A stretch of 64,000 nt of DNA from positions 516,180 through 580,179 of the forward strand of contig CAKJVC010000013.1 in assembly GCA_918026815.1 (NCBI GenBank). The letters are read 5' to 3'. Source of the DNA: Chalara sp. BL73 (lineage: Eukaryota; Ascomycota; Leotiomycetes; Helotiales). Position 1 is the stretch's first letter; each line of letters starts with the position of its first letter. Positions 24,928 through 35,347 of this stretch are shown one piece after another. The notes under the pieces are model-generated. The model made no database searches and had not been told where the DNA came from. It saw nothing but the letters and a program-made list of their open reading frames with translations. Both the position numbers and the translations under genes were made by a program.

Positions 24928-26088
24928 TATAACTAGGCCCAATATTAGGAGTTTAGCTTGGTTGTCGATATATCTAAACATTTAAGTACTTTGAAGCTTA
25001 GAAGAATTAGCCGAAAACCAATTAGCATACCTTTTAAAATAGCGACTAACCCCCCGAAAACAGCAGCTTAGTAACTGCTGCACTGTGTTTTTTTTTTAAA
25101 CTCAATTCACAATAAATTAAACGGTGCTTACTATATTTTTGTTAATCTAAAGCTAAGTTTTGTTTCTGATTATAACTATACTTATTTCCTTTTAATTTTT
25201 ACACTATTATGCAACAACAAACAGCCTTGGCGTGTAGCGTCCTAGAAATCGAGTGCCTTCCAAGGCCAGTTCGCTCCCCCGGAAAATCCAGAAACGCCTG
25301 TACACTCTTAAACAGGGTAATAAGGCTGTTGTAAGGTCGCGCGAAGGACAATGGACCTAGTAGGTCCAGCATGAAGGCGCCCATGGGTTTAGCATTGCGA
25401 AGGTTCTATATAGGCGGACAGATTTCCTTTGTTCTCAACTAAATAGTATACCCAACCAGCGATAGGCGATACACCTACCCAGAATATTGTAATTCCTATA
25501 TCAAGAATATACTTGGCCGTAACATATGCATACGTATTATACAATTGAAGTTTCTAAAACGCTAAACTATTATAAACTTTGTATAGTTTTTTTCCTTGAA
25601 AAACACCCCCTTTGTTATACTTGATAAATCGAAACTCTAAGATTTATTATTAGCATTAGAAGGTTATAAAAAACAAAGTTATAAAAACAAACCAAAAGTA
25701 AATACAGTTTAAAAATAATCCAAATTCATTCATCTATTGGTGGGTATGGAGAGAGGGCAGAACTGAACAGACGTCGATGTGGGCATTCTTTGATAGAGCT
25801 TGCAAAGGCTCTATCCGGAATATCGTCGCTTTTAATTCTCCACACCATTTCTCAAAGTGCGTAAACAACACTACCAAAGCTCCAATGGTTGGGAAACCTA
25901 GGACATACTAGGTTGCTATTCAAGGGTTATTGGGCTCACTTGAATATTGCAGAACGGCGCTTGTAAAATTCTTAGCTGATATCACTCCGGGACAACTTTT
26001 TATATAACTGTGTTAAGGTGATACTTATTGTCCTGTATATATACATTGTCTTCTCTATTCTACGACACTATAGCTGTATCTTATGCTT
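24928..26088. other. AT-rich gene-free stretch
   Basis: About 1.2 kb, strongly AT-rich at 25000-25200 and 25530-25740, with long T and A runs. A block at 25200-25520 is richer in GC and could be an old inserted fragment, but no transposon protein motif is legible. I could not find terminal repeats. Confidence 0.4.
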
Positions 26089-27671
26089 TCATTTCGCGGC
26101 GTACTCGCTTGCTTTAATGAACACTGGCTTTCCTTTTGGTAGCTCAAAAGTCGAGATGTCAATTTCTTGCGCCAAAGCTTTCTGTGGATGCTGGGATTTG
26201 ACCACAGTCTCACCTTTCAAAAGCGTCCCTAAATTCAAGCGGGTTGGAAACACAAGGTTCCTAGAAAGAGATACTGTGTTGGGAGGGCCAGAAGGATGAT
26301 CCGAACGATCGGAGTTCTTCATGGGGTCACCTGCTGGCTAATGCATTATAGATTGTAGAATTAGCTTGCTTTTATCTTTTTAATTATTTTGATAAGCACT
26401 GTGTAAGGGAAGAAATTTACCTGATGGACTCCCGTGATCATTGGATAAGCGCCTAAGCACGTATTGAAACCATACATGCTTTTTGCACATATCTGTGCGA
26501 GAGCCAAGTCTATTGGTTTGGCATTCTGGAGGACACTTTGATCATAGACAACCCTAGCAGCTCCTTCCAAGGTAATTGCGTATGATGCAAGGCATGTAAA
26601 GCGATGCACGCTTAGGACGAGTCGAGTTCTATTGCCAGAGAGAATAGATGGTGTCAAATTCGGGGTTCTTGACCAAGTTCTAAGACTACGCGATACGCCA
26701 AGTCAGCAATTGCGTAATATAGATGTACGATAATCTGTAGATAGGAATCTCATCAGGTGGTGGATTCCGCAGAATGACTCACGGCCCGTGCTCAGAGCAG
26801 CTTCACAGACTTACTCGTAATGTAAGACGGTTGGGTCCTCATCAGTTACCCAGTAGTCTTGGTCCTCTTTCATTTTGTTCTGTAACCCGCAGTGCCCAGT
26901 TGCAAGAATGTCCCAGCCATCACCATATGGAGAGAATGTTGAGTGGCTTGCTCGCTGAATATGTCTGGTGCCGCGCGCAAAATCTGTCATCTGAGCTTTT
27001 ATCATGACGTCCCAGTCAACGTCATCTTCCATTATCATCGCTGTTTGTACTCGATCCCGGATCATCCTAAAAAGAATCGATTAGGGACGAGTTCTAGTTC
27101 TGCGAAGGTGAGTGTCGAATTATACTTCGAGTAAATATCCATGTGTCCCCTCCAACAACCAATTGTGCCTATCGGCTCACTCATGTCCCAGTTCTGTTTG
27201 CTGCGTTAGATAGTTGTTGAAACATGGGGGTTCCTTCTGTTACATTTGGATATTCTTTCGTAGACACTTCAGAACCATTCACGCCGTCAACGAATTCAAG
27301 TTCGAGTCCAGAAAAATATGCCGAGAGAGTCAAGGCATCTCTTTTATCCCTTCTCGTAGGCATAGAGAGCACATATATCTTTTGAAACTGTGAAAATTTA
27401 GTCTTTGCTGTTAGAACATTGATGAGTCCATCTTACCCCAAGGGTTGCATTTTGTATATCTTTGAGGTTGGAAGACCATATTTCGGACCCCTGAATCCGA
27501 GGAGCAATGGTTTTGGGTGTCAACTGCATTGGCCACACACTCGCCTGGCGGTACGGATTCTGAACATCAAAAAGTCACACCATGGATCCATTCAACCTGC
27601 AATATAAAGATGACAATACATGTGAGCGTGATAAATGCTATCACTCGGGGCGAAAATCGTGAATGCTTCAT
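26089..27671 (-). CDS. GT25-family glycosyltransferase, copy 1
   Basis: Type II membrane glycosyltransferase of family 25 (LPS/collagen galactosyltransferase group); acceptor unknown. Exons, complement of 26089-26337, 26421-26679, 26815-27066, 27126-27193, 27244-27387 and 27437-27671, join in frame except for one break. ATG 27671 begins a short basic head and one membrane span (VIAFITLTCIVIFILQ), then the frame shifts by one at an A5 run (27569-27573; T5 on the coding strand) before continuing to NATLG and the splice. The catalytic domain has FQKIYVLSMPTRRDKRDALT, IGCWRGHMDIYSK and AMIMEDDVDWDV (acidic motif), SPYGDGWDI and TGHCG. Its paralogue lies next door on the same strand and shares the 144- and 68-base exons exactly. 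Either the run is misread or the anchor is lost; a start after the break would give a soluble protein. Confidence 0.75.
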
Positions 27672-27985
27672 CTTTTCACTTAGGTTCAACTACGAAGGAC
27701 AGGAACTGTTAATTAGGAAACCCCAGCACTTGAGAGATCGTATTTTAAGAAGCATGTTAGTGGAATTTATTTTCCTAGAGTCCAAAACAGAAAATGTGAT
27801 ATCGGGAGATTAGTCACAAATCATAAAATATCACGATCAGAGGCTGATGGTCTCAGCCCAAAAAGATACACATCTGAATCAATGCATAATGCCAAGTAAG
27901 CAAGGAGTAAACATCCGGCTAGGATCGAATACTCACCACTCTTGCAGCAGCGGCAGCAGATATCTCAAACTCATAATTTAATTCC

Positions 27986-29432
27986 CTAATCTGGCCTAGG
28001 AAATGGCTTGTACTCTTGAGTAGTCACAAAGATCCCATGACCACGTGGTATTCCCATCGATAAATTGGCGCTGGGAAACATGCTGCCTTTTGGCCACTGA
28101 CTTTTTACAACACCAGCACCACCCACCAATTGTTTTAAATTCAATCTCGTTGAATAAACGATTTGTTCTGTTATCCCATGCGCACGAAACCCGCCTCGAG
28201 TGTCTTCCCGATCCGAGTCCTTGGAGGTTGCTCCAGCGGCTTTATGGCTGCTGATTATGGCAGGATATGGAGCGAAGCATTTGAACCCCATGAATCTGCT
28301 ATTGCATATTCTCTGAAGAGCTTTGTCTGACGCGGCAGCATGACCTGCTAAAGCTTGATGATACAACAAGCGTCGCGCCCCTCGTAGTGATACAGCATAC
28401 CCGTAGGTGCAAAGGCCGCGGAGTGGCTCGTAAATTACTCTCCTGTGGGTACCTCTCAATGCTGGAGGTGTTAGGTTAGGTTGCCTTCTTGCGTAGGCCC
28501 AAAGTCGCTGTGGGATCTACGTATACTTAGATAACTGTTTTTCTTTTCGGTGATACGCGACGAAATTGTGTGATCCAGCATGAATTATAAGTGACACTTA
28601 CTGCAGTCGGATCGTCCTGAATTACATAGTATCTGCCGTCCTCTGTTTCTCGATTTCTTGTCCCGCAATGGCCAACCCATATCAAGTCCCAGTCATCTCC
28701 GTATGGACTCGAGGTTTTACGGGCCGTGTTATTTGCATCTTGCAGAAATCGCGTGCCTTGGGCAAGCTCAAATAGCTGAGACTTCAGGAAGACGTCCCAG
28801 TCTGCGTCATCTTCCAGTATGAGAGCACTAGGAATCTGCTCCTTTACAATCCTTGTTGCGAGAGTGAGCCTTGACTTATCATAAAGGAGTATCATATGTG
28901 AACTCACTTTTGCATGGTGTTCATATGTGCCCTCCAGCATCCAAGTGTACTGCTACTCTGGTCCTTTGGCCATCCCTACATTTGTCAGTCAACTTTGTCT
29001 TTGAGTACCATGAGTACAGGTAGAGGTATTAGGGCCATATTGAGTGTCATACATTAGGCAAGGCTTTCTGTGGTATTGCTTTCCCATTAACTCCATCAAT
29101 CCAATCGAACGTTATGCCAGTTAACGAAGCTGCGAGTGTTATCGCGTCTCTTTTGTCGCTACGACCGGGCAAAGACAGGACGAATACTTTGGCGAACTGG
29201 AAGGACCGCGGTCTCAGCGTGTTCTATCATCGATTTATTACTTGATACTCACCCCGAGTGTCTCATTCCGCACATCGCTAACGTCATATGTATATATTCC
29301 ATTGCCAAATTGAGTTCTTTGAACGTGTAGGCCGAGAATACTGATAGCAACCAAGAAAACACAGGCCACAGCTACTGTCCGTCTTTTTTTCAAGTTGTAA
29401 TTCTTCGACGGACCGTACGTAAGATGCCCCAT
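27986..29432 (-). CDS. GT25-family glycosyltransferase, copy 2
   Basis: Intact paralogue of the gene at 26089-27671. Five exons, complement of 27986-28507, 28602-28851, 28908-28975, 29053-29196 and 29253-29432, give 387 residues with all junctions in frame. The N-terminus is a basic head (KNYNLKKRRT) and one anchor span (VAVACVFLVAISILGLHV), i.e. type II topology expected for the Golgi. Catalytic landmarks: FAKVFVLSLPGRSDKRDAIT, TLGCWRAHMNTMQK, ALILEDDADWDVFLK, SPYGDDWDLIWVGHCG and a YGYAVSLRGARRLLYHQAL segment. Compared with copy 1 it lacks the last intron, and its fourth intron sits in a different phase. Another ATG lies 24 bases upstream at 29456; I chose 29432 because the protein there matches the family start equally well and is closer to the TM. 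Confidence 0.85.
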
Positions 29433-30376
29433 CGTGAGTAAGCTGACCGTTTGCATGTTAGGGCAAGGAGAGAGAAACTTTCTTCAAAGATGGATTTAAC
29501 ATAGTACATAGGTATTGATCGGTATGCTCCTGATCAAATGAGCTTCCACAAGCTGTAGCTCGAACATAATAGTTCACATACCTGAGAGATGGTATGGGCT
29601 AGGTTCTAGATTCCTCAACCTGCATTCCTGGCGGCAACGCCCTAATATTGATCATGATCAAAAAGCAGATATTCATTAGACAGAAGTAAGAAACCATATT
29701 CCTTTGAAGCAATGTCCCGGCTTGCTTCAGCGTTACCGCTTTGAAAAGCTCACATGGCCAGTAATTTCACTATCGCTGAGAGAGAAAATGGAAAAGAGTG
29801 ACTAGCGAAGCAGGGATAAGACAACATTCCATATTAGAGAAACGGAAGAGTAATGAAGAACTCAATTGCCAAACACACACCGAAATTATAGCTTGAAGTT
29901 TTGCTCGGGGTTGTGTTTGAATTTGTAATAATTTCAAAGGAAAGCAAATAAAACAAATATTACAACTTTAAGCAAATAAAATCAGTGTCAGACAGCCTCA
30001 GAGCAGACACAATCTTAACTCCTGGCTTGGAAATGTAGCGACAGTGCTATTCCCAAGGAAGAAAAAACGAAATAAGCATACAAGCAAAGAGAAGTTAGTG
30101 GCATGTTTGTCCTAAGCCATGCGCTCTAGATCAATTTGCAGAGCAAGCACCCATAATTTAAAGTGTCTAATTATCATCAAGGAGATATACAAAACTTGTC
30201 CGACGGAATCGATCTCCATATATGGCCAAAATTTGATCGATATCTCGGAACCCTTGTTTCAAGTCAGCTTTGTCAATGTAATGGTTTCCGGTACATACGC
30301 ACAAATTGAAACAAAATTGTTCTCGTTAAATGATGAGTCAGCAAAAGTTACCACATTATTATTAAGCAGCATTTTC
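29433..30376. other. AT-rich intergenic DNA
   Basis: About 940 bases upstream of the GT25 copy 2 gene, becoming strongly AT-rich after 29880. No gene recognised. Confidence 0.4.
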
Positions 30377-30829
30377 GTGCCAACAGGGGGTGTACTTACT
30401 CTGTACGCACTCACTAAATTTAACCGAAAACACACCAAATACCACCAACTTTGTATGTTTATAATAGGGCATTCTATTAATAATATTTTTTAAAACTAAT
30501 GAAAGAAGTGGAAATAAGTACCAATATTAGTTTCTATAAATTAGATGTGTAAAAAAAAAAGTAGTATAGAAATATTTAAGATTATACGATTTTGTACTAC
30601 AGATTTGTTAGCGAAATTAATGCTTTTGAATATTTGTAAAACTTAAAAACTTAAAGCAACTTTTTTTAGCAAAATTTGCTTTCCAAATCAATAGAAGTCT
30701 ATATATGTAATACAAGATATCTTTATAATATAAATTTGTTAAGTTATAATGTCGTAAAAAGAGCGATTTTGGTGTGTTTTCGGTTAAATTTGAAGGTGCG
30801 TACAGAGTAACTACACCCACTGTTGGTGC
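30377..30829. mobile_element. MITE-like element with about 62-base terminal inverted repeats
   Basis: The left arm, 30377-30438, begins GTGCCAACAGGGGGTG and ends in AAAACACACCAAA; the right arm, 30768-30829, is its imperfect reverse complement (both share CTCTGTACGCAC and AAATTTAACCGAAAACACACC). The 330-base core is almost pure AT with no ORF, so it cannot encode a transposase. Size, long arms and AT-rich core suit a non-autonomous DNA transposon. I could not fix a target-site duplication: TTTT flanks both ends but the area is T-rich. Confidence 0.65.
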
Positions 30830-31734
30830 TTTTAAAATCGGAACCTAACAAACTTACAGCAAGTCTCATTCCCATACCTGATTAACAGCGGTTCAGATGT
30901 GAAGAAGTCTGATTGTAATGCCTTTTCAAATAATCAACAGGAAAACAACGATAGTACGGTAGTGGTGGCGAATTAGCCTCTCACTATACTGATGGGAAGA
31001 TTATATAAACCAAAGGCTCATGTGAGGATACGTAACTGATGGGGCAAAATTTTAACTATTATCACAGGATCAACATCGATTTTTTTTTCATTACTGGATA
31101 TCTCTGCAAATACTTCGAAATTTACATTCAATTAATAATGGTTGGCTCCGTGTAGGCTTGGTATACCAAATTGCGAAAATTCGTAGCCACACAAAGTGTT
31201 CGCACAATTCACTAAGTTCAAATAACAAAAATAAACCTTATATTGAAATATATGGACAAATAGCCATTTCTGCCATGTCTTGCCTTGTGGAAATGGCAGC
31301 GACACGTGACAGCTGAATGGCATGATGGTAAACACTCCCGCTCAGCACGCCACGAAACACCTTGGCTGAAGCGAGAAAGGCTGGGGTTGGTCGACATGCC
31401 CCTTGGATGCACACTCTTCCAATGAGCTACGCCAAACTGAGTAACAGCTCATGCCGGCACCCGCATACGAGCCGCAACTAGATATGTTGTTATCCTGGAC
31501 CAATGTTTGGAGGCGTCAAGAAAAGCCCAGAATAAGCAAAAATACTTCACAAGTCTAAGGAGCGGCCCCTTTCAGCTGCTCCTTGATTCCTCATTGTCAA
31601 ATGTGCACCTTTTGCTGGCGAAGATGTTTTTCTACCGATGAATTGGCCACCATCATTATCCCCGATAATCGTGGCTTCAAAAGGTACCGTTTGAGATCCT
31701 TCTTGCAGTGCCATTGATCAGCTTTATTTCCTCA
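30830..31734. other. Intergenic, upstream of GT34-type gene
   Basis: About 900 bases of AT-leaning sequence. No gene or RNA recognised. Confidence 0.4.
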
Positions 31735-32833
31735 ATGGGTATCTTGGCGAGGAAGTCGAGACCGTCTACTATTTTTTGGTTTGCATAATAGTCATATTAT
31801 CCTACCTCACGTGGCGGCAGGACGGCCGAAATGCATTCTTCTTATCAAGGCAGCCATGTATCGAAGTCGGAACGACAAATATTGAGATTCCTCACAAGTC
31901 TGGCGAGAATACCCAAACCCCTGGAATTCCACTGGCAGCTACTATCGGCAAGGTCACAGTATCCTTCGGAGGCAGTGATGAAACCTTTGAAAGAGCCATA
32001 TATTCTCACCAAGAACATAATCGAGAGCGTGGTTATGCCCAGTTTGTTCTAAAAGAAAGATTACTCGGCGGACTTTTGGTCGAAACACGCATATATATTC
32101 ACAGTCCTAAGTCAAGAACTGTCCAAGCCTGAAAATGAGCGACTGAAGTGGCTAATGTTTGTCTTTGAGAGCCCTGCGCTTGCCTGCAGCACTAACTTTT
32201 GGCAGGTGGCTAGACAGAGATACTGTACTTATGAATCCACACATACCACTTGACATATTTCTTCCTCCATCTGGCTTTGAACACATCAACATCATTGTCA
32301 CTAATGATAGGCATGGATTGAACAACGGAGTGTTCTTCCTCAGGGTATGCGAATGGTCCTTGAGACTTTTCACACATGCAATGTCATTGCCATTCTACAG
32401 ACCAGAGGTGAAGCTCATTTACTCGGAGCAGTCAGCGATGGAGGAACTCCTTAATTATGTAAGTAATCTGAACGTAGTTGCATGCACTCCAAAAGTAGTC
32501 TGGCTGATTAGTGAACAGGAGCACAACCGAAACGTAACTGCGCGAGTACCTCAGAGGTGGTTCAACGCATTTCCTCCACCGCCACCAAAGAGGAAAGAGT
32601 ACGCATATCATGCGCGACCCGGCGCTCTTTTGATCCATTTTGCTTCGGACAGAGACGGACTTCGTCACGAACGAATGGAAAGGTATTTAAACATAGCTGA
32701 CAGCCACACATCAGAATGGAGGGTTCCCTTTGAGGAGACGGGTTATCCGAGAGAGATTGAAGAATACTGGAAGAGAGTCGCCAAGGGAGAAGATATTGAC
32801 ACCATTATAGAGCGGGTTGAGAGGAGAAAGTGA
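31735..32833 (+). CDS. GT34-type galactosyl/mannosyltransferase (GMA12/MNN10 family), frame-broken
   Basis: Golgi type II glycosyltransferase by family. Exons 31735-32156, 32206-32458 and 32519-32833 have good GT-AG junctions (branch CACTAAC; acceptors GGCAG and GAACAG). Exon 1 needs two one-base corrections: in the T6 run at 31772-31777 and the T4 run at 32074-32077. With them, ATG 31735 leads to a basic head, one anchor span (VCIIVILSYL) and the catalytic region. Signature segments: HQEHNRERGYAQF, GGLWSKHAYI, ERLKWLMWLDRDTVLMNP (the DxD-type motif appears as DRD, which is unusual), GLNNGVFFLRV, QSAMEELL, VPQRWFNAF and HFASDRDG. Exons 2-3 are clean. It sits 2.3 kb from the GT25 pair, pointing to a shared glycan role. 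Two shifts at T runs with an intact remainder suggest sequence error, or very recent loss. Confidence 0.7.
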
Positions 32834-34275
32834 ACGGGATGCAAATTGGCTGATGAGCTAGATTGGTTACTTAGAGTGGTGCGTGTGCTTGGCGAATATA
32901 GCATGTTGCACAAACGAAACTAGAAATTTAGATCTTCACTGGCAATAGATGAGAGTGGTGGGAGAGTGGTGTCAACGGGCTAGGAATGTGGCCAGCACCT
33001 CACCCTTAACACACAAGATAAGTATCGGATTAGATTCTGGTATGCCGCTCTGAAGTGATCCATAGAGTATTGGATGATGGTCTGATAGAACTAGCCTAGA
33101 TGAAGAATGCCTGTACGAATGAGAAGATAAATCATAATAATATCATATATAAATGGCACCTAGCCTGCTGAAGTCTTTAACCTTGAAACGATTGGATAAG
33201 TTCACCCCAAGCAACAGAAGAACCTCAAGTCACAGATATCGAATCCACCGGCATTTGAAAGCCAGCTCTGTGGATGGGATGCATCATGGCTCCGGAAAGC
33301 CCACCTTCCGGGATCGCATGACATTGCCGTGTTGAGGCGGCAGATGATCCTAATAAGACCGAGTGTCTACAGAAGAGAATGTGGGTGAAAGCTAAAGACG
33401 ACACTTGTTCGGCATCTGTATGAAGCTAAGGAAACGACAGTGATGAGACTGCAGTCCAAGTTTGATGTGGAGACGAGGTAGAGCGCCAAGACATGTCCAA
33501 TTGGGGCTAGCGCAGGGCAATTACAACCTCAGTACACCTCTACCTCACGTCCAGCCTCGATATCATTACCTTTCTTTCCATCACACTTTCAGATCCGCAT
33601 CTATTGCTTTCCAAGATCTATGATTCCAATAAAAAGTGCATAATATTTGGGATTTTCCCGATCATGTCTTTCCAGTAGCCCTCCGCGCACAGCCCAGCTG
33701 AGAAGTTTCAGGTGGAGAGCGCGTCTCAAAACTCCCCAAATCTGCATCCTACTGCTTCAAACAATGTCCGTGCTGTTTCAGTGATTACTTCTGCTCGAAA
33801 TTTTGCGACTTGCCCCACGTTTCGGTTCGCAGATCATAAGTACTAGACCCGCGCTTCGGTCTTCTCCATCTCCTTCGGCGAGAAAGCTACTGGATCCCGT
33901 GGCCCCACGATGATGCTTTTAGCCCATCAAGCTCAACGTTAAGATCGTCCCCTCTTGGATCCGATATGCGCGGCCCATGTCTCTATCCCTAAAGGGAATC
34001 ACTCGTCTCCGTGAACTGACGTTTGGGCTCTTTGTACTATTATTCGCGATCCATCTCAAACACGTTACACAGCACAGTCCATGGAGATGTCTGTGGAATC
34101 ATGCCAGCCTGCAAATCAGTGGGTTCTCTCCGTGAACGTGGCTAAACGCTATTACAACTGCTGACAGATTCAAGTACCTTATACACTGTCATGTCCTCGA
34201 ATTTTACCGGAATTCAATGATTTGTCTGTTGTACAGCACAAATCACTTTGGATACCTGCTACATAATCTGCGCAC
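32834..34275. other. Gene-poor region
   Basis: About 1.4 kb with no ORF that I can link to a domain. One 60-codon ORF at 33153-33335 looks random. Confidence 0.4.
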
Positions 34276-34860
34276 ATGGAGGCCTCTTCGGATCAAGCTC
34301 TTAGCCTGAGCAGAAAAGTGTACTCTGCCAAGGACTCGAAATACAGGTCGCAGACTGGAGTCCGCTACCAAAGCTATGGGAGGCTATCATCGTTAACGTC
34401 ACAGAGCATCAAGGTGTTTACCGATGTGGAAGAACTTCTCAGAGACCAAGAGTATCAGAAGCTCACTGTCAATACCCAGAGTCGTCCAGGTTCCATCCGG
34501 AACTCGATAGAACCTGCTCAGATCTCACCTCTATCGCCGCCGCCGCTTTTTCTACCTCAGAAAAGGGTTCGCTACGATAATGATGACAATCCAGAGTCTC
34601 CGACTCCTTCATATCGATTGTATGATGAAGATATTAGAAATCACAGAAATGTGCCAAGAAACCGATTTCAGATGTCCAAGTCGGCCCGCGATTATCGAAG
34701 ACAACCATTCTTGCACTCAGAACCTCTTGCGAGCTTCAAGGACCTGTTCCTGCAATCCAGACTCGAGCATACGAGGAGAATCAAAGACGAGTTAATGTTG
34801 ATAAAAGGCTGCCTGAGCCTCCATTTCACGTATTCTGCTTCAAGAAGAAGATATTATTGA
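34276..34860 (+). CDS. Unknown protein, 194 residues, low confidence
   Basis: This open frame from a real ATG is hydrophilic and Ser/Arg-rich, with a Pro-rich stretch (SPLSPPPLFLPQKRVRYD) in the middle. I recognise no domain. Its 3' end overlaps, in another frame, the start of the MFS transporter fragment. It might be a degenerate N-terminal extension of that transporter or an unrelated gene. Confidence 0.3.
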   Translation: MEASSDQALSLSRKVYSAKDSKYRSQTGVRYQSYGRLSSLTSQSIKVFTDVEELLRDQEYQKLTVNTQSRPGSIRNSIEPAQISPLSPPPLFLPQKRVRYDNDDNPESPTPSYRLYDEDIRNHRNVPRNRFQMSKSARDYRRQPFLHSEPLASFKDLFLQSRLEHTRRIKDELMLIKGCLSLHFTYSASRRRYY

Positions 34861-35347
34861 CTTGTCTTGTGTCCGTGGCTGGACTCCTGTCGCCAATGTC
34901 AGGAAGTATATACTTTCCTGCGATTACTGCTGTTGTAGAGGTATGTTGTATATACTCTTGGATGTAGCATAGCTAATTGTGTTTAGAATTTGGCATAAAT
35001 GGGTGTGTCGGGCTATTGACAGTCACTGTACATGTGGCAGTTCATGGAATTGCGCCTTTCTTGTCGACGCCTTTATCCGAGCGTTGGGGTCGACGGCCAA
35101 TTTTGATAGCGTCAATGCTTGTGTTTTCGGGAGCCAATATCGGACTGGTCTTTGTAAAGAACTTAGCTGGCTTCTTCTTGCTTCGAGCTCTTCAGTCGTT
35201 AGAGCGGCTCCTCTACCTTTGATCGGTAAGTGCTCTTGCTTGCAGATTCTATGTGCCGAGTTATACTAACTTTACCTATAGGCGCATTACATAGGAGATA
35301 TAGCTACTACTAAAGAATCTAGAACACTGACAACACTGTTTAGTTCA
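34740..35347 (+). pseudogene. 5' fragment of an MFS drug transporter (DHA1 type)
   Basis: From about 34740 a frame reads into LPEPPFHVFCFKKKILLT and a first span ending PMSGSIYFPAITAVVE, followed by a GTATGT donor at 34941. After the intron come FGINGCVGLLTVTVHVAV, the loop SERWGRRPILIASML (the MFS motif A position) and NLAGFFLLRALQS, then a one-base shift into APLPLIG, a further intron and IGDIATTKESRTLTTLFSSG, ending at a GTAAGG donor near 35348. That is TM1 to about TM4 of a protein that normally has 12-14 spans. The rest is absent: 37 bases later the 5.2-kb repeat begins. The frame breaks and missing C-terminus make this a non-functional remnant. Confidence 0.6.

Noticed and set aside
25199..25384. 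61-codon minus ORF in the AT-rich stretch as a retrotransposon fragment
   Set aside because: I could not match any retroelement protein motif; flanking sequence has no repeats.
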